Shown piece after piece: positions 33,666 to 42,271 of a stretch of DNA of 64,000 nt (position 1 is the first letter of the stretch; the number at the start of each line of letters is the position of its first letter). Made by a program: the position numbers and the translations under genes. The stretch is taken from positions 1 through 64,000 of the forward strand of contig NZ_RIAV01000010.1 of assembly GCF_003852715.1 (NCBI RefSeq). The letters run 5' to 3'. Source of the stretch: Ectobacillus antri (GTDB lineage: Bacteria > Bacillota > Bacilli > Bacillales > Bacillaceae_G). Below the pieces are notes generated by a model. It saw only the letters and a program-made list of their open reading frames with translations, had not been told where the DNA came from and made no database searches.

Positions 33666-34815
33666 CTTGTTCTAAGAACACTTGTAATCGATCGCAACCT
33701 TCTTTTAACATTTCCATGCTGTAAGCGTAGGAAAGACGAATGTAGCCTTCGCCATATTCTGAGAAAGCACTACCCGGTACAACTGCCAAACCAGCTTCTT
33801 TTACAAGGCGCATTGCAAAGGAAAAGGAGGTTTCCCCAAATTGTCCGATGTAAGGGAACAAATAAAAGGCACCGCCAGGATGTTGTACATCAAGTCCCAT
33901 TGCTGTTAAACGATGGTATACATAGTCGCGTCGTTTCTTATATTGATGCCGCATCATACGAGGAGCCTCTTTTGCTCCTGTCAAGGCTTCGATTGCAGCG
34001 TATTGTGAAATAGAAGTAGCGCATGTTACGTTGTATTGATGAACCTTTAACATATGTTTGGTAATATAAGCAGGAGCAAACAAGAAGCCGATGCGCCAGC
34101 CTGTCATAGAGTGAGACTTTGACAGACCATTAATTACAATTGTTTTATTACGCATTGCCGGAATTTGCGCAATAGAGTGATGCGATCCCTCATATACCAG
34201 TTCGCTGTAAATTTCATCTGAGAGGACAAATATATCTTTGTCTTGTAAAACAGTTGCAATATCTTGTAATTCTTCCTGTGTTAACGTAATGCCGGTTGGA
34301 TTAGAAGGATAAGGAAGCACTACACAACGTGTTTTCTCAGTGATAGCAGATGCTAGTGCTTTAGCAGTTAAACGAAAACCTGTATTTCTTACATCTACAA
34401 AAACAGGCACGGCTCCGCATAAACGAATAATGGGTTCATAGCCCGGATAAATAGGTGCTGGCAAAATAACCTCACACCCTTCCTCTAAAATGGTGCGAAA
34501 TGCAGCATCAATCGCTTCACTTGCCCCGGCAGTCACAATAACTTCATCTATTGGTTCATAGGTGAGAGAATATCTTTCCTTGAGAAAGTTGGATGCTGCT
34601 ATGCGCAACTCAAGCATGCCGGCATTATGTGTATAACTGGTCACATTATCAGATATGGCACGTTTGCCTGCTTCCTTGACAAATGATGGTGTCGGAAAGT
34701 CGGGTTGTCCAATTGTTAAGGAGATAAGGTTATCATATTCTTGAATCATATTAAAAAAGCGCCGAATACCAGAAATCTCGATGTTTTGTACACGTGTATT
34801 TAATAAATGTTCCAT
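33649..34815 (-). CDS. patA: N-acetyl-L,L-diaminopimelate aminotransferase
   Basis: PatA is the transaminase of the acetylated branch of diaminopimelate/lysine synthesis, acting between DapH and DapL. The 388-residue class I aminotransferase begins MEHLLNTRVQ like B. subtilis PatA; the PLP lysine is in INGLSKSHSMTGWR, and VLPYPSNPTG and VLSDEIYSEL are present. ATG 34815 is preferred over a TTG three codons upstream that is too close to GGAGG. dapH and dapL lie about 19 kb downstream, so the pathway is split. Confidence 0.92.
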   Translation of the reverse strand: MEHLLNTRVQNIEISGIRRFFNMIQEYDNLISLTIGQPDFPTPSFVKEAGKRAISDNVTSYTHNAGMLELRIAASNFLKERYSLTYEPIDEVIVTAGASEAIDAAFRTILEEGCEVILPAPIYPGYEPIIRLCGAVPVFVDVRNTGFRLTAKALASAITEKTRCVVLPYPSNPTGITLTQEELQDIATVLQDKDIFVLSDEIYSELVYEGSHHSIAQIPAMRNKTIVINGLSKSHSMTGWRIGFLFAPAYITKHMLKVHQYNVTCATSISQYAAIEALTGAKEAPRMMRHQYKKRRDYVYHRLTAMGLDVQHPGGAFYLFPYIGQFGETSFSFAMRLVKEAGLAVVPGSAFSEYGEGYIRLSYAYSMEMLKEGCDRLQVFLEQEKRRK

Positions 34816-34863
34816 GTTAAGCAATAGCCTCCGTCATTAAGGTGTTTTTATTGTAACACATTT

Positions 34864-35115
34864 TTTAGTTCAGTTAGGTCTGAAATATTATGTGTGTTAT
34901 CCATAACATCGGATTTTGCAAATGATATTATGAAAAAACTAACAATTATTTCAACAATTTTTATGCCATTAACATTTATAGTAGGTGTCTATGGAATGAA
35001 CTTTAAATTTATGCCTGAACTTGGGCGGAAGCCTTCTTATTTTATTTTACGTTTGTTGTAATGGCACTTTAGTATGGTGGATGTACATGTGGTTTAAGAA
35101 AAAAGGTTGATTTGA
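34864..35115 (+). pseudogene. corA (Mg2+ transporter) C-terminal remnant
   Basis: Conceptual translation gives the CorA signature region: [17 protein letters not shown], then [14 protein letters not shown], with upstream [15 protein letters not shown] aligned to the preceding CorA helix. The frame stops at 35059. After a frameshift FVVMAL continues, and after another VWWMYMWFKKKG is readable before a TGA where CorA proteins often have Trp. Only the last ~80 codons survive, so the gene is dead. Confidence 0.88.
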
Positions 35116-35229
35116 TAAATAAATACAACAGATATAGTATCTTTTCCCAAACGTTTTTCAAAAAAGTGAATATAATACCAAACCTATCATATGTATGTTG
35201 ATAATCTTACGAAAACGGGTGGTGAAAGA

Positions 35230-36207
35230 ATGCGGCAAACGTTTAAACAAGCATTCATATATGAGCCTTTGTATCGTTATGAAGTGACTGCACTTCCGCA
35301 TGAACTCGAACTATTTCAAAGTAAAACGTTGAGAAGACTTAAGTTTTTAACACATTATGGAACGGCTTCTCTTTTTTCATCTATCATGCATTCGCGCTTG
35401 GATCATACAGTAGGTGTATGGTCTATTATTGCCCGTTTTTTTCCACAAGAGCAAGAGTTGCGGTTGGCAGCACTTCTTCATGATATTGGGCATTTGCCGT
35501 TTTCTCATGCAGTGGAGAAAACCTTGGGGTTTAATCATCATCAAAATACAGAAAAATTAATAGAGGAAGGAGAAATTGCAGGGACTTTAAGAAAATATGG
35601 GTTCAAACCAACAAGCATCACCACGCTTTTAAACCAGAATACACCATTGACTAATACGACGTCATATTTAGGAGCGGATCATTTTGATAGTTTTTTGCGA
35701 GATGCATATTTTGAAGGTGGGACTGTGCATAACCCATATGAACTCGTAAATAAAATTCATTTTAATGGAAATGTAATTGAAACAGATGTAGAAACAGGAT
35801 TGCATATTATGGATGCAATGGTTGTTGATCATACTTCATTTTTAAGTCCGTATGCGTTAGCAATAGATGGATTATTAGCAAAAGCAATTGAAGCTTACAG
35901 TGAGTTTCATAGTGTAAATATTTCATTTATTGAACCGTTGACTAATTATGAGCTGATATATCATTTGCAAACGAGTGAATCTCCGCTTGTTAAAGAGTTA
36001 ATAAAAATTATATTATGGGAACCTTATCGCATTTCTGTTTCAGAGGAAATTAAAAAGGAAGCGCTGCAGGTCGAAGTGAAGAAAATTTACGACAAAGAAG
36101 TGCTGGTAGACGGAAAACCAATTACGTTAGTTTCTCAAGTAGCACGTGAAAAATTGCAGCAAATTCGTGATCTGCAGAAAACATATTATGTTACGTATGA
36201 AAAATAA
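35230..36207 (+). CDS. HD-domain phosphohydrolase
   Basis: A 325-residue HD-superfamily enzyme. Metal ligands are visible as H59 in SRLDHTVGV, H84-D85 in LLHDIGHLPFSH and a later Asp in YLGADHFDSF. The HDIGHLPFSH block is the version found in SAMHD1/dGTPase-like proteins, so a nucleotide phosphohydrolase is plausible, but the substrate is unknown. ATG 35230 follows GGTGG; an upstream start at 35191 lacks a site. It lies directly after the corA remnant. Confidence 0.85.
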   Translation: MRQTFKQAFIYEPLYRYEVTALPHELELFQSKTLRRLKFLTHYGTASLFSSIMHSRLDHTVGVWSIIARFFPQEQELRLAALLHDIGHLPFSHAVEKTLGFNHHQNTEKLIEEGEIAGTLRKYGFKPTSITTLLNQNTPLTNTTSYLGADHFDSFLRDAYFEGGTVHNPYELVNKIHFNGNVIETDVETGLHIMDAMVVDHTSFLSPYALAIDGLLAKAIEAYSEFHSVNISFIEPLTNYELIYHLQTSESPLVKELIKIILWEPYRISVSEEIKKEALQVEVKKIYDKEVLVDGKPITLVSQVAREKLQQIRDLQKTYYVTYEK

Positions 36208-36313
36208 AAGGTATATGTAGGAAGTAAGAAGAGTTTACAGGGAAAGAATATAAGGGTAGGTATAATTCCCTTGGGTTTTCTATTGCTGTATGCTCTAGAT
36301 ACGTATAAGATAC

Positions 36314-36341
36314 AAAAACACCCCGTAGTCGGGGTGTTTTT
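36314..36341. terminator. Bidirectional terminator
   Basis: AAAAACACCCC-gtagtc-GGGGTGTTTTT between the HD gene and the convergent 48-residue gene. Confidence 0.92.
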
Positions 36342-36486
36342 AATAACCGTAATCCCAATCAATTTCATTTTCACACCAGACCATTGTAGTAGCGGATGGT
36401 AGGTAAGAGGTTTCAAAAGTGTACTTGTCTACATCCTCTAGAATTGTAATACAATCATCTTGTAAAAAAACAGCTGTTCCTTTCAT
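36340..36486 (-). CDS. Small conserved-looking protein (48 aa)
   Basis: The minus strand encodes 48 residues starting KGTAVFLQDDCITILEDVDK and ending VWCENEIDWDYGY. AAAGGGGGAC lies about 10 nt before the ATG and a strong terminator begins at its stop codon, so a real small gene is likely. It is acidic, with two cysteines and no membrane segment. Function unknown. Confidence 0.65.
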   Translation of the reverse strand: MKGTAVFLQDDCITILEDVDKYTFETSYLPSATTMVWCENEIDWDYGY

Positions 36487-36620
36487 AAACCAACGTCCCC
36501 CTTTAATAGTACTACTATTATAAATAGTATGCGAATGTATGAGTAGTAGCTATAGGCAGGACAAGTGTGTCAAAAAGCTGTAACAACTTTTGTTTCAAAA
36601 TGTTCACTTTTTATTACGTC

Positions 36621-37391
36621 TTATGGGCGAGAAGGTGCTTTATCAGACTTAAAGCGTGTCAAAATATTACGAATGGATTTAAATACCGTTTGTTCTTTTG
36701 ATGCGGCAATCATTCGTTTTGTTTCCTGCATTTCTCGAATGAGCTGCATAAGCTGCTCATCTCGTGTGGTTTCCTTTTTTTGCATGTGATTGAATAGCTT
36801 TCCCATCTTTTCCTCTTGCTTGGCTTCTTTCTTATATAGGTGATTGAGTAAGTTGTTCAATTTTGCTTCTTGTTTATCTTCATTCTTGTGTACATGATGT
36901 ACCAAATCGTGAATCAATTCCTCTTGTTTAGACTCCTTTACATACACTTGTTGCATCAATTCATCTAACTTATCATCCTTTTGCCGATTTTGCGAAATTA
37001 ACGTGGAGTTTTGATGAATGATGGCTTCATTTAGTTGCGCTAATGTATCCAGCTTTCCCATGAACTCATCGAATTTTTTGTTTTGTTGTTGAATGGTAAT
37101 GCTCACATCTTCTACAGAAGTGATGGGCTTTACAGGAACAGGTATCGACGTATCTTGATGTTTATCTTGTAGTAATGAAACAACAGCACTATGTATATCT
37201 TCGTTGAGCCCTTCAACCTTCTCGTGTAAGGACTTGATCAAGCGTAAATCTTCATTTGTATATAAGCGTGTGTTGGAAACCGTATGAAACTCGAAGCCAT
37301 ATTGCTCCAAGATTTGACTGTATTTCCGTATCATATTACCAGGAATGCCAATCTTATTAGAGGCATCCTTTGTTTTAAAAGTCCCGCTCAT
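36621..37391 (-). CDS. MerR-like HTH protein with 18-residue coiled-coil repeats (DUF3967/RacA-like)
   Basis: A 256-residue protein. Residues 1-60 form a MerR-type helix-turn-helix (KTKDASNKIGIPGNMIRKYS, then RLYTNEDLRLI). Residues 100-230 are coiled coil, and residues 137-226 hold five 18-residue repeats with a KQEE-type start (137, 155, 173, 191, 209). The architecture resembles DUF3967 proteins of the B. cereus group and, more loosely, RacA, the DNA-binding chromosome anchor. AGGGGGAAT precedes the ATG. A role in DNA or chromosome organisation is plausible but not shown. Confidence 0.75.
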   Translation of the reverse strand: MSGTFKTKDASNKIGIPGNMIRKYSQILEQYGFEFHTVSNTRLYTNEDLRLIKSLHEKVEGLNEDIHSAVVSLLQDKHQDTSIPVPVKPITSVEDVSITIQQQNKKFDEFMGKLDTLAQLNEAIIHQNSTLISQNRQKDDKLDELMQQVYVKESKQEELIHDLVHHVHKNEDKQEAKLNNLLNHLYKKEAKQEEKMGKLFNHMQKKETTRDEQLMQLIREMQETKRMIAASKEQTVFKSIRNILTRFKSDKAPSRP

Positions 37392-37644
37392 AAGCCAATT
37401 CCCCCTAAAAAATAGTTCGTACTTACAAATTCCACCTCTTTATTTATTCCTCCTTTGAAAAAGAATGTCGGATGACTGTAAGTTTTCTACAAGACTCGCT
37501 TAAAAGAGTGAAAAGGTGCCAAAAAAATAGAGAAAAATGTTGTAATTTGGCATGATGTTAAAGCAGTATTGATAAATGAAGAAACGCGAGAGTGTAATAT
37601 GACATATTTTAAATGTTTGCGAAGTTTTTACATATACATATTAA

Positions 37645-38088
37645 GTGAGGAAAATTCAAATTAATGTGGGTGGTGTAAACATCGTGTTAGAAGTAGTTAT
37701 TTTTGTACGCGGTGAAGAAGTGGGAGCAGCTTGGGAAAACACAATAACGGTTAGGTCAGGTCAACGAGTACATGTTAAAATAGAAGTGTGTAATAATGGT
37801 AGAGATAAAGTTAACCATTTTTCATTAAGTCATATGCTTCGTGACAATATGATATTAATGCCAGTCACGTTAGACGCACAAGAGGGTGAAGCGACGGTAC
37901 TTTTCCGCTTGATAAGATGGATTATTCCATCCTTGCAACCTGGACAATGTGCCATATTATATTTTGGTGTAGTGGTAGGAGATAACAAATCCCCCATTTT
38001 AACTGCGAGCTATACGTATCGGGCGTTAAAGCAGCTAAAAGGCCCATATTTGGCGAAAAAAGCCGTGTTTCAGACAGATGGCATGTAA
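37645..38088 (+). CDS. Uncharacterised beta-rich protein
   Basis: An open frame of up to 147 residues with the pattern of a beta-sandwich domain: ENTITVRSGQRVHVKIEVCNNG, then LQPGQCAILYFGVVVG, as in DUF11-type or bacterial Ig-like repeats. No signal peptide. The start is unclear: GTG 37645 lacks an obvious site, while GTG 37684 follows GGGTGGTG. Codon use looks genuine. Function unknown. Confidence 0.6.
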   Translation: MRKIQINVGGVNIVLEVVIFVRGEEVGAAWENTITVRSGQRVHVKIEVCNNGRDKVNHFSLSHMLRDNMILMPVTLDAQEGEATVLFRLIRWIIPSLQPGQCAILYFGVVVGDNKSPILTASYTYRALKQLKGPYLAKKAVFQTDGM

Positions 38089-38454
38089 TTTTCCTGTGAA
38101 ATTCTTTTTAGGCCCATCTTAAATTGAGATTATTTTAAAATAATGTTACAACGTTCTTTAAAAAATACCAAAATACGCATATAATGGATATTGTGCAGGA
38201 TGGATATTATGTAGAATGGATGGTAAATTTAAATAGTTAGGGAATTACTGCGATAAAACAACATTCACCATGTACTTAATGTATTCCTTTTTATTTAGAC
38301 TAAATAGGCGATACTGTAGCTATCAAATAAGTAACTATTATGACTATAAAAGGGTTTTGTAGGTATTTGGGGTTAGCTTGGTTTTTATACTATTTTATAT
38401 TGAGATAGGGTCCTAGTAAGCTAGTTTACAGGGAACGGGAAAGGATCGGGTAAC
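38089..38454. other. Intergenic region with a 16-bp tandem repeat
   Basis: No gene is supported here. A short imperfect tandem repeat of 16 bp lies at 38184-38223 (ATGGATATTGTGCAGG, then ATGGATATTATGTAGA, then a partial ATGGATGG). The remainder is AT-rich; no confident promoter was found for the following deacetylase gene. Confidence 0.5.
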
Positions 38455-39252
38455 ATGCTAACTGCGCTACATAAACATAGAGGGTTATTTATAGCGGGAT
38501 GTATCGCTGTATTCATAATCATACTTTTGTCTGTAAAGTCTTTTTCAACTTTAGTAAATGCAGAAGAGCGCTATACCATACAGCTCGTAAGCGAACAGCC
38601 GACAGGGGATTTAAAAAGGATAGAGCCTGAAAAATATAATGGAAAAATCCGTAAAATTGCTTATTTGACATTTGATGATGGCCCAAGTTTATATCAAAAG
38701 TCCATTTTAGATGTATTGGCTCAGCATGATATTAAAGCAACATTCTTTTTGGTGGGACCTAATGTTGCAAATCATAAAGAGAGTATGAAGCGCCTTGTGA
38801 AAGAAGGACATTATCCTGGTTTGCATAGTATGACACATAATTATAAGAGGTTATATCAAGAAGGCCAAATTGCAGTTGAAATGAAACAGGTTCAAGCTAT
38901 TGTACAAGAGGTAACGGGCGTAAAAGCGAACTTGACGCGTTGTCCTTATGGAAGTATGCCCGGATTAACTAAGCCATTACGTGATCAACTGGTCGCAGAT
39001 GGCTTTAAGGAATGGGATTGGACCATTGATTCATTAGATTGGAAATTCCCAGGAAACCCAAACGCAGTCACACATGCAGTTCTTTCTAAAGTGTCAAAGA
39101 ATGTGGAGGTAATTCTTCTACACGAAAAAGAGCAATCTCTTCAAGCGTTACCAGCTATTATTGAAGGCTTGCAAAATAAGGGATATGACTTTGAAGTATA
39201 TAACGAGAATGCGCATTTTTCATTAAACTTTTGGCACGATAATCGGATGTGA
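38455..39252 (+). CDS. Membrane-anchored polysaccharide deacetylase
   Basis: A 265-residue protein with an N-terminal signal anchor (residues 9-30) and a NodB-type deacetylase domain outside the membrane. Motif 1 is TFDDGPS (Asp74, Asp75), motif 2 HSMTH with zinc ligands His124 and His128, motif 3 RCPYG at 162-166, and motif 5 LLHEK near the C-terminus. It probably removes acetyl groups from peptidoglycan or another cell-surface glycan. The ATG follows GGGAAAGGATCGGG. The YkyA-like lipoprotein gene begins 6 bp after its stop, so they are likely one operon. Confidence 0.9.
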   Translation: MLTALHKHRGLFIAGCIAVFIIILLSVKSFSTLVNAEERYTIQLVSEQPTGDLKRIEPEKYNGKIRKIAYLTFDDGPSLYQKSILDVLAQHDIKATFFLVGPNVANHKESMKRLVKEGHYPGLHSMTHNYKRLYQEGQIAVEMKQVQAIVQEVTGVKANLTRCPYGSMPGLTKPLRDQLVADGFKEWDWTIDSLDWKFPGNPNAVTHAVLSKVSKNVEVILLHEKEQSLQALPAIIEGLQNKGYDFEVYNENAHFSLNFWHDNRM

Positions 39253-39258
39253 GGAACG

Positions 39259-39912
39259 GTGAACAGATTGGATAGGTTAATCATCATAGTGACCATTATC
39301 GCATTGTTAACTGGATGTGGGACAAAGCCTGAAGACGAGCTGTATAGAGTATTTGAGAGTGCAGCTAAGAAAGAAAAAAATATGTTTGAAACAACGCAAA
39401 AATTACAGACACTTGAAGTAAAAAGCAAGCAATTGTATGAAGAAATTTTAATTGCAGGTCAAGAAAATAGTGAAAATGCAAAGGAGTATCTTACAAGAGC
39501 AATAAAAAACACAAAAGAACGTGAGAAGGTATTACAGGAAGAAAATAAAATGCTTGATACAGCTTATCAGCGTATGCAAGATACCCATAAAAGTATTGAA
39601 TATTTGGAAGAAGCCCAATTAAAAAAGCAGGCCAAAGTTGTTTCAAAAGCCTATGCAGATCGTTATCAGGCATTTCGTGCTATGCAAAGTAGCTACAAGA
39701 AAGTGTTAGAAGCCGAACTTGTTTTATATGAAAAACTTCAAAATACGAACGAGACGCTAAAACAGATTAGTATACAAGTCAAGCGCGTGAATGAACTATA
39801 TGTGGATGTTGGAGCAAAAAAGGAAGCCTTTAATATGTATACAAAACAGTATAATGAAGCAAAAGCAGCCTTTTATCGTATGGCTAAGTTTGAAATAGAG
39901 TCCAATGTATGA
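39259..39912 (+). CDS. YkyA-type cell-wall-binding lipoprotein
   Basis: A 217-residue lipoprotein: signal peptide ending in the lipobox LLTGC (Cys about residue 20), then a long helical, Lys/Glu-rich body (KKEKNMFETTQKLQTLE and so on) typical of the YkyA family. B. subtilis ykyA lies between def and pdhA; here that site is empty and the family member sits behind a polysaccharide deacetylase. GTG start with GAGG just upstream (short spacing). Probably envelope-associated; function unknown. Confidence 0.8.
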   Translation: MNRLDRLIIIVTIIALLTGCGTKPEDELYRVFESAAKKEKNMFETTQKLQTLEVKSKQLYEEILIAGQENSENAKEYLTRAIKNTKEREKVLQEENKMLDTAYQRMQDTHKSIEYLEEAQLKKQAKVVSKAYADRYQAFRAMQSSYKKVLEAELVLYEKLQNTNETLKQISIQVKRVNELYVDVGAKKEAFNMYTKQYNEAKAAFYRMAKFEIESNV

Positions 39913-39932
39913 GCATCGGACTCTATTTTTTT
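39897..39932 (+). terminator. Terminator after the YkyA-type gene
   Basis: AGAGTCC pairs with GGACTCT, followed by ATTTTTTT. Confidence 0.75.
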
Positions 39933-40360
39933 GTATATGCTCGCTTATACCATGGTTCGGGTTGTACAAGCTTTTGTTCTTGTTCATATGCTTCAAGACC
40001 AATGTATTGTTGTAATATTTTTTTGGCGGTAGATAAACTCATTTGCGTTTTAGGATTACGATATGTTTGATTGAGTGCACCAAGATGGGGAAGCGTACGG
40101 AAGTCTTCTTTAGAAGGTGGGATATGGAAATAATAGTCACCTGCATGTACCAACACATCAGATTGCTGTTGACTTAAGCGAGGATTACGTGAAAAATGCA
40201 ATCCTTTTTTTACTGCCTTTCCTTCATGAATCAATTTCTCGAGTGCACGTTTTTTAAGCCAATATAAGTATTTGGGATTTGTGGCGGCTTTAGCGTGGCG
40301 ATTTATAACGAATACAGCCTGAGGAAGATGTGCAAATGATGCAGATGAGGTTTCGTTCAT
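39923..40360 (-). CDS. ykyB: YkyB family protein
   Basis: A 145-residue basic protein matching YkyB of Bacillus: AVFVINRHAKAATNPKYLY at the N-terminus and LGALNQTYRNPKTQMSL later. Cytoplasmic, function unknown. ATG 40360 follows TAGGAGG; an upstream start at 40423 lacks a site. It is convergent with the YkyA-type lipoprotein gene. In B. subtilis ykyB is also near the yku cluster. Confidence 0.88.
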   Translation of the reverse strand: MNETSSASFAHLPQAVFVINRHAKAATNPKYLYWLKKRALEKLIHEGKAVKKGLHFSRNPRLSQQQSDVLVHAGDYYFHIPPSKEDFRTLPHLGALNQTYRNPKTQMSLSTAKKILQQYIGLEAYEQEQKLVQPEPWYKRAYTKK

Positions 40361-40639
40361 GCTTTTGCCTCCTAAGTAATTACATAAATTTTTGTTTTGT
40401 CCATTCGTAAAATGAAATATCATAAGAAAAACGATATAGTATTTTTATGTATGCATACTACAGTTCACGAGATGTATATACATTATCATGGATTCCTATC
40501 GGTTTGCAATATCTGTTCTTTTTACTTTGTAATTGTTGGCTTTGCAAGCAATGCTCTTGTACAATAATGAAAAACTATGATATAAGTACAATGATATCTC
40601 TCTGTACTTATATTGTTATTATAAGAAGGGTGATACTAA

Positions 40640-42154
40640 TTGATTGCTAAATACGGCATTATCGATATTGGATCAAATACAATCCGTTTAGTGATTTATG
40701 AAAAACAAAGTGAAGGAGTATATCGTGAAGTTGAGAATATAAAGGTAACAGCACGACTCCGGAAATACTTAGAAAGTGGTAAATTAAGCACAGAAGGCAT
40801 TGCGCTACTGCTACATATCTTAAGACAATTTCAAGAAAGTACCCGCTTTCATCAGCTACAACATGTAATTTGTACGGCAACAGCCACAGTTCGACAAGCG
40901 AGTAATCAAGATTACATACAAGTATTGGTAGAACAGCAAACAGATTTTACTTTAAAAGTCTTATCAGAATATGAAGAAGCATACTATGGATATTTGGCAG
41001 TTGTAAATACAACCTCGTATAAAGAGGGTATTACAATTGATATTGGAGGAGGTAGCACCGAAGTTACCTATTTCCGAAACCGTGAGCTGCTACACTATCA
41101 TAGTTTTCCGTTCGGTGCGTTATCTTTAAAACAGCAATTTATTGCAGCAGATGTTCCAACACCAGCTGAATATATGCAATTGCAGCGCTTTTTGGCAGAA
41201 CAATTCCAAACCTTATCTTGGCTAAAAAAAGATGTGCCTGTTATTGCAATTGGCGGAAGTGCACGAAACATGGTGAAGGTGTATCAAAATATAATTTCTT
41301 ACCCTTTATATGGTCTTCATCAATTTGAAATGAACCTAAAAGATGTAGAAACTGTCTTGGATTATATGAAGGGCTTGTCAATGCATGAATTGCAAAAGCT
41401 CGAGGGGCTGGCAAGAGACAGAGTAGATACCATTCTTCCGGCTATCACTGTATTTCAAAGTCTCTTAAGGTATACAGGAGCACCTTCATTCATATTAAGT
41501 AGAAATGGATTACGTGAAGGGCTGTTCTTTCAAGAACTTACCGCACCTCTTGGCGTACCATATTATCCAAACGTTTTAGAAGAAAGCTTTTATTTATTGG
41601 CGCGTGAATACGAAGTTGATATGGACCGAGTCTTAGAACTTATGAAGCATGCAATCATGCTATGCGAAGAGTTACAAGCTTGTCGTGCTGCTACGTTTTC
41701 TCAACAAGATTTGCAATATATGAGGATGGCGGTCAAGGTATATAATATTGGGAAATATATTGATGAAGAAGCAAGCAGTCAACATACATTTTATTTACTT
41801 GCCAACAAAAGTATTAACGGTATGACGCATAAAGATCGTGTACGACTTGCTCTTACTGCATCTTATAAATCAAAGCTATCCTTTAAAACCTATATCCGTC
41901 CGTTTGAGACGTGGTTTACGAAAGATGAGCAAAGAGCGATTCGACTTGCGGGGGCTATCTTGCAACTTGCTGCTACGTTGCATGCGACGAAACGTCCGGT
42001 AGTACAGAGTCTAAAGATTGAAGACCGCGGAGATTTATGTATCCACATTCAATGTAGTCAAACAGTGTTTGCAGAAAAGATTCAGGCTGAAAAGCAAAAA
42101 AAACAGTTGGAAAAAGTATTAAAACGTAATATTGAACTGCACTTTTATATATAG
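40640..42154 (+). CDS. ppx: Exopolyphosphatase
   Basis: Ppx hydrolyses terminal phosphates from inorganic polyphosphate. The 504-residue protein has the ASKHA-fold signatures IDIGSNTIRLVIYE (phosphate 1), TIDIGGGSTEVTYF (phosphate 2) and IAIGGSARNM, followed by a C-terminal HD-like helical region (REGLFFQEL onward). TTG 40640 follows AAGGGTGA. It is followed by ppk after about 115 bp in the same direction, so synthesis and degradation of polyphosphate are encoded together. Confidence 0.92.
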   Translation: MIAKYGIIDIGSNTIRLVIYEKQSEGVYREVENIKVTARLRKYLESGKLSTEGIALLLHILRQFQESTRFHQLQHVICTATATVRQASNQDYIQVLVEQQTDFTLKVLSEYEEAYYGYLAVVNTTSYKEGITIDIGGGSTEVTYFRNRELLHYHSFPFGALSLKQQFIAADVPTPAEYMQLQRFLAEQFQTLSWLKKDVPVIAIGGSARNMVKVYQNIISYPLYGLHQFEMNLKDVETVLDYMKGLSMHELQKLEGLARDRVDTILPAITVFQSLLRYTGAPSFILSRNGLREGLFFQELTAPLGVPYYPNVLEESFYLLAREYEVDMDRVLELMKHAIMLCEELQACRAATFSQQDLQYMRMAVKVYNIGKYIDEEASSQHTFYLLANKSINGMTHKDRVRLALTASYKSKLSFKTYIRPFETWFTKDEQRAIRLAGAILQLAATLHATKRPVVQSLKIEDRGDLCIHIQCSQTVFAEKIQAEKQKKQLEKVLKRNIELHFYI

Positions 42155-42271
42155 ACTATGCGAGTAACTTGTGTTGTCATATAAGTATAGTTTACAAAAA
42201 TTTTACATTAGGTACTACAAGGGTTTGCTATGATAACTATAGTAAAAAAGCTTAAAGGAAGTGCGTTTTCT

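Noticed and set aside
40447-40650. 67-codon + strand frame before ppx
   Set aside because: Cys/Tyr-rich chance frame without ribosome binding site, overlapping the ppx start.
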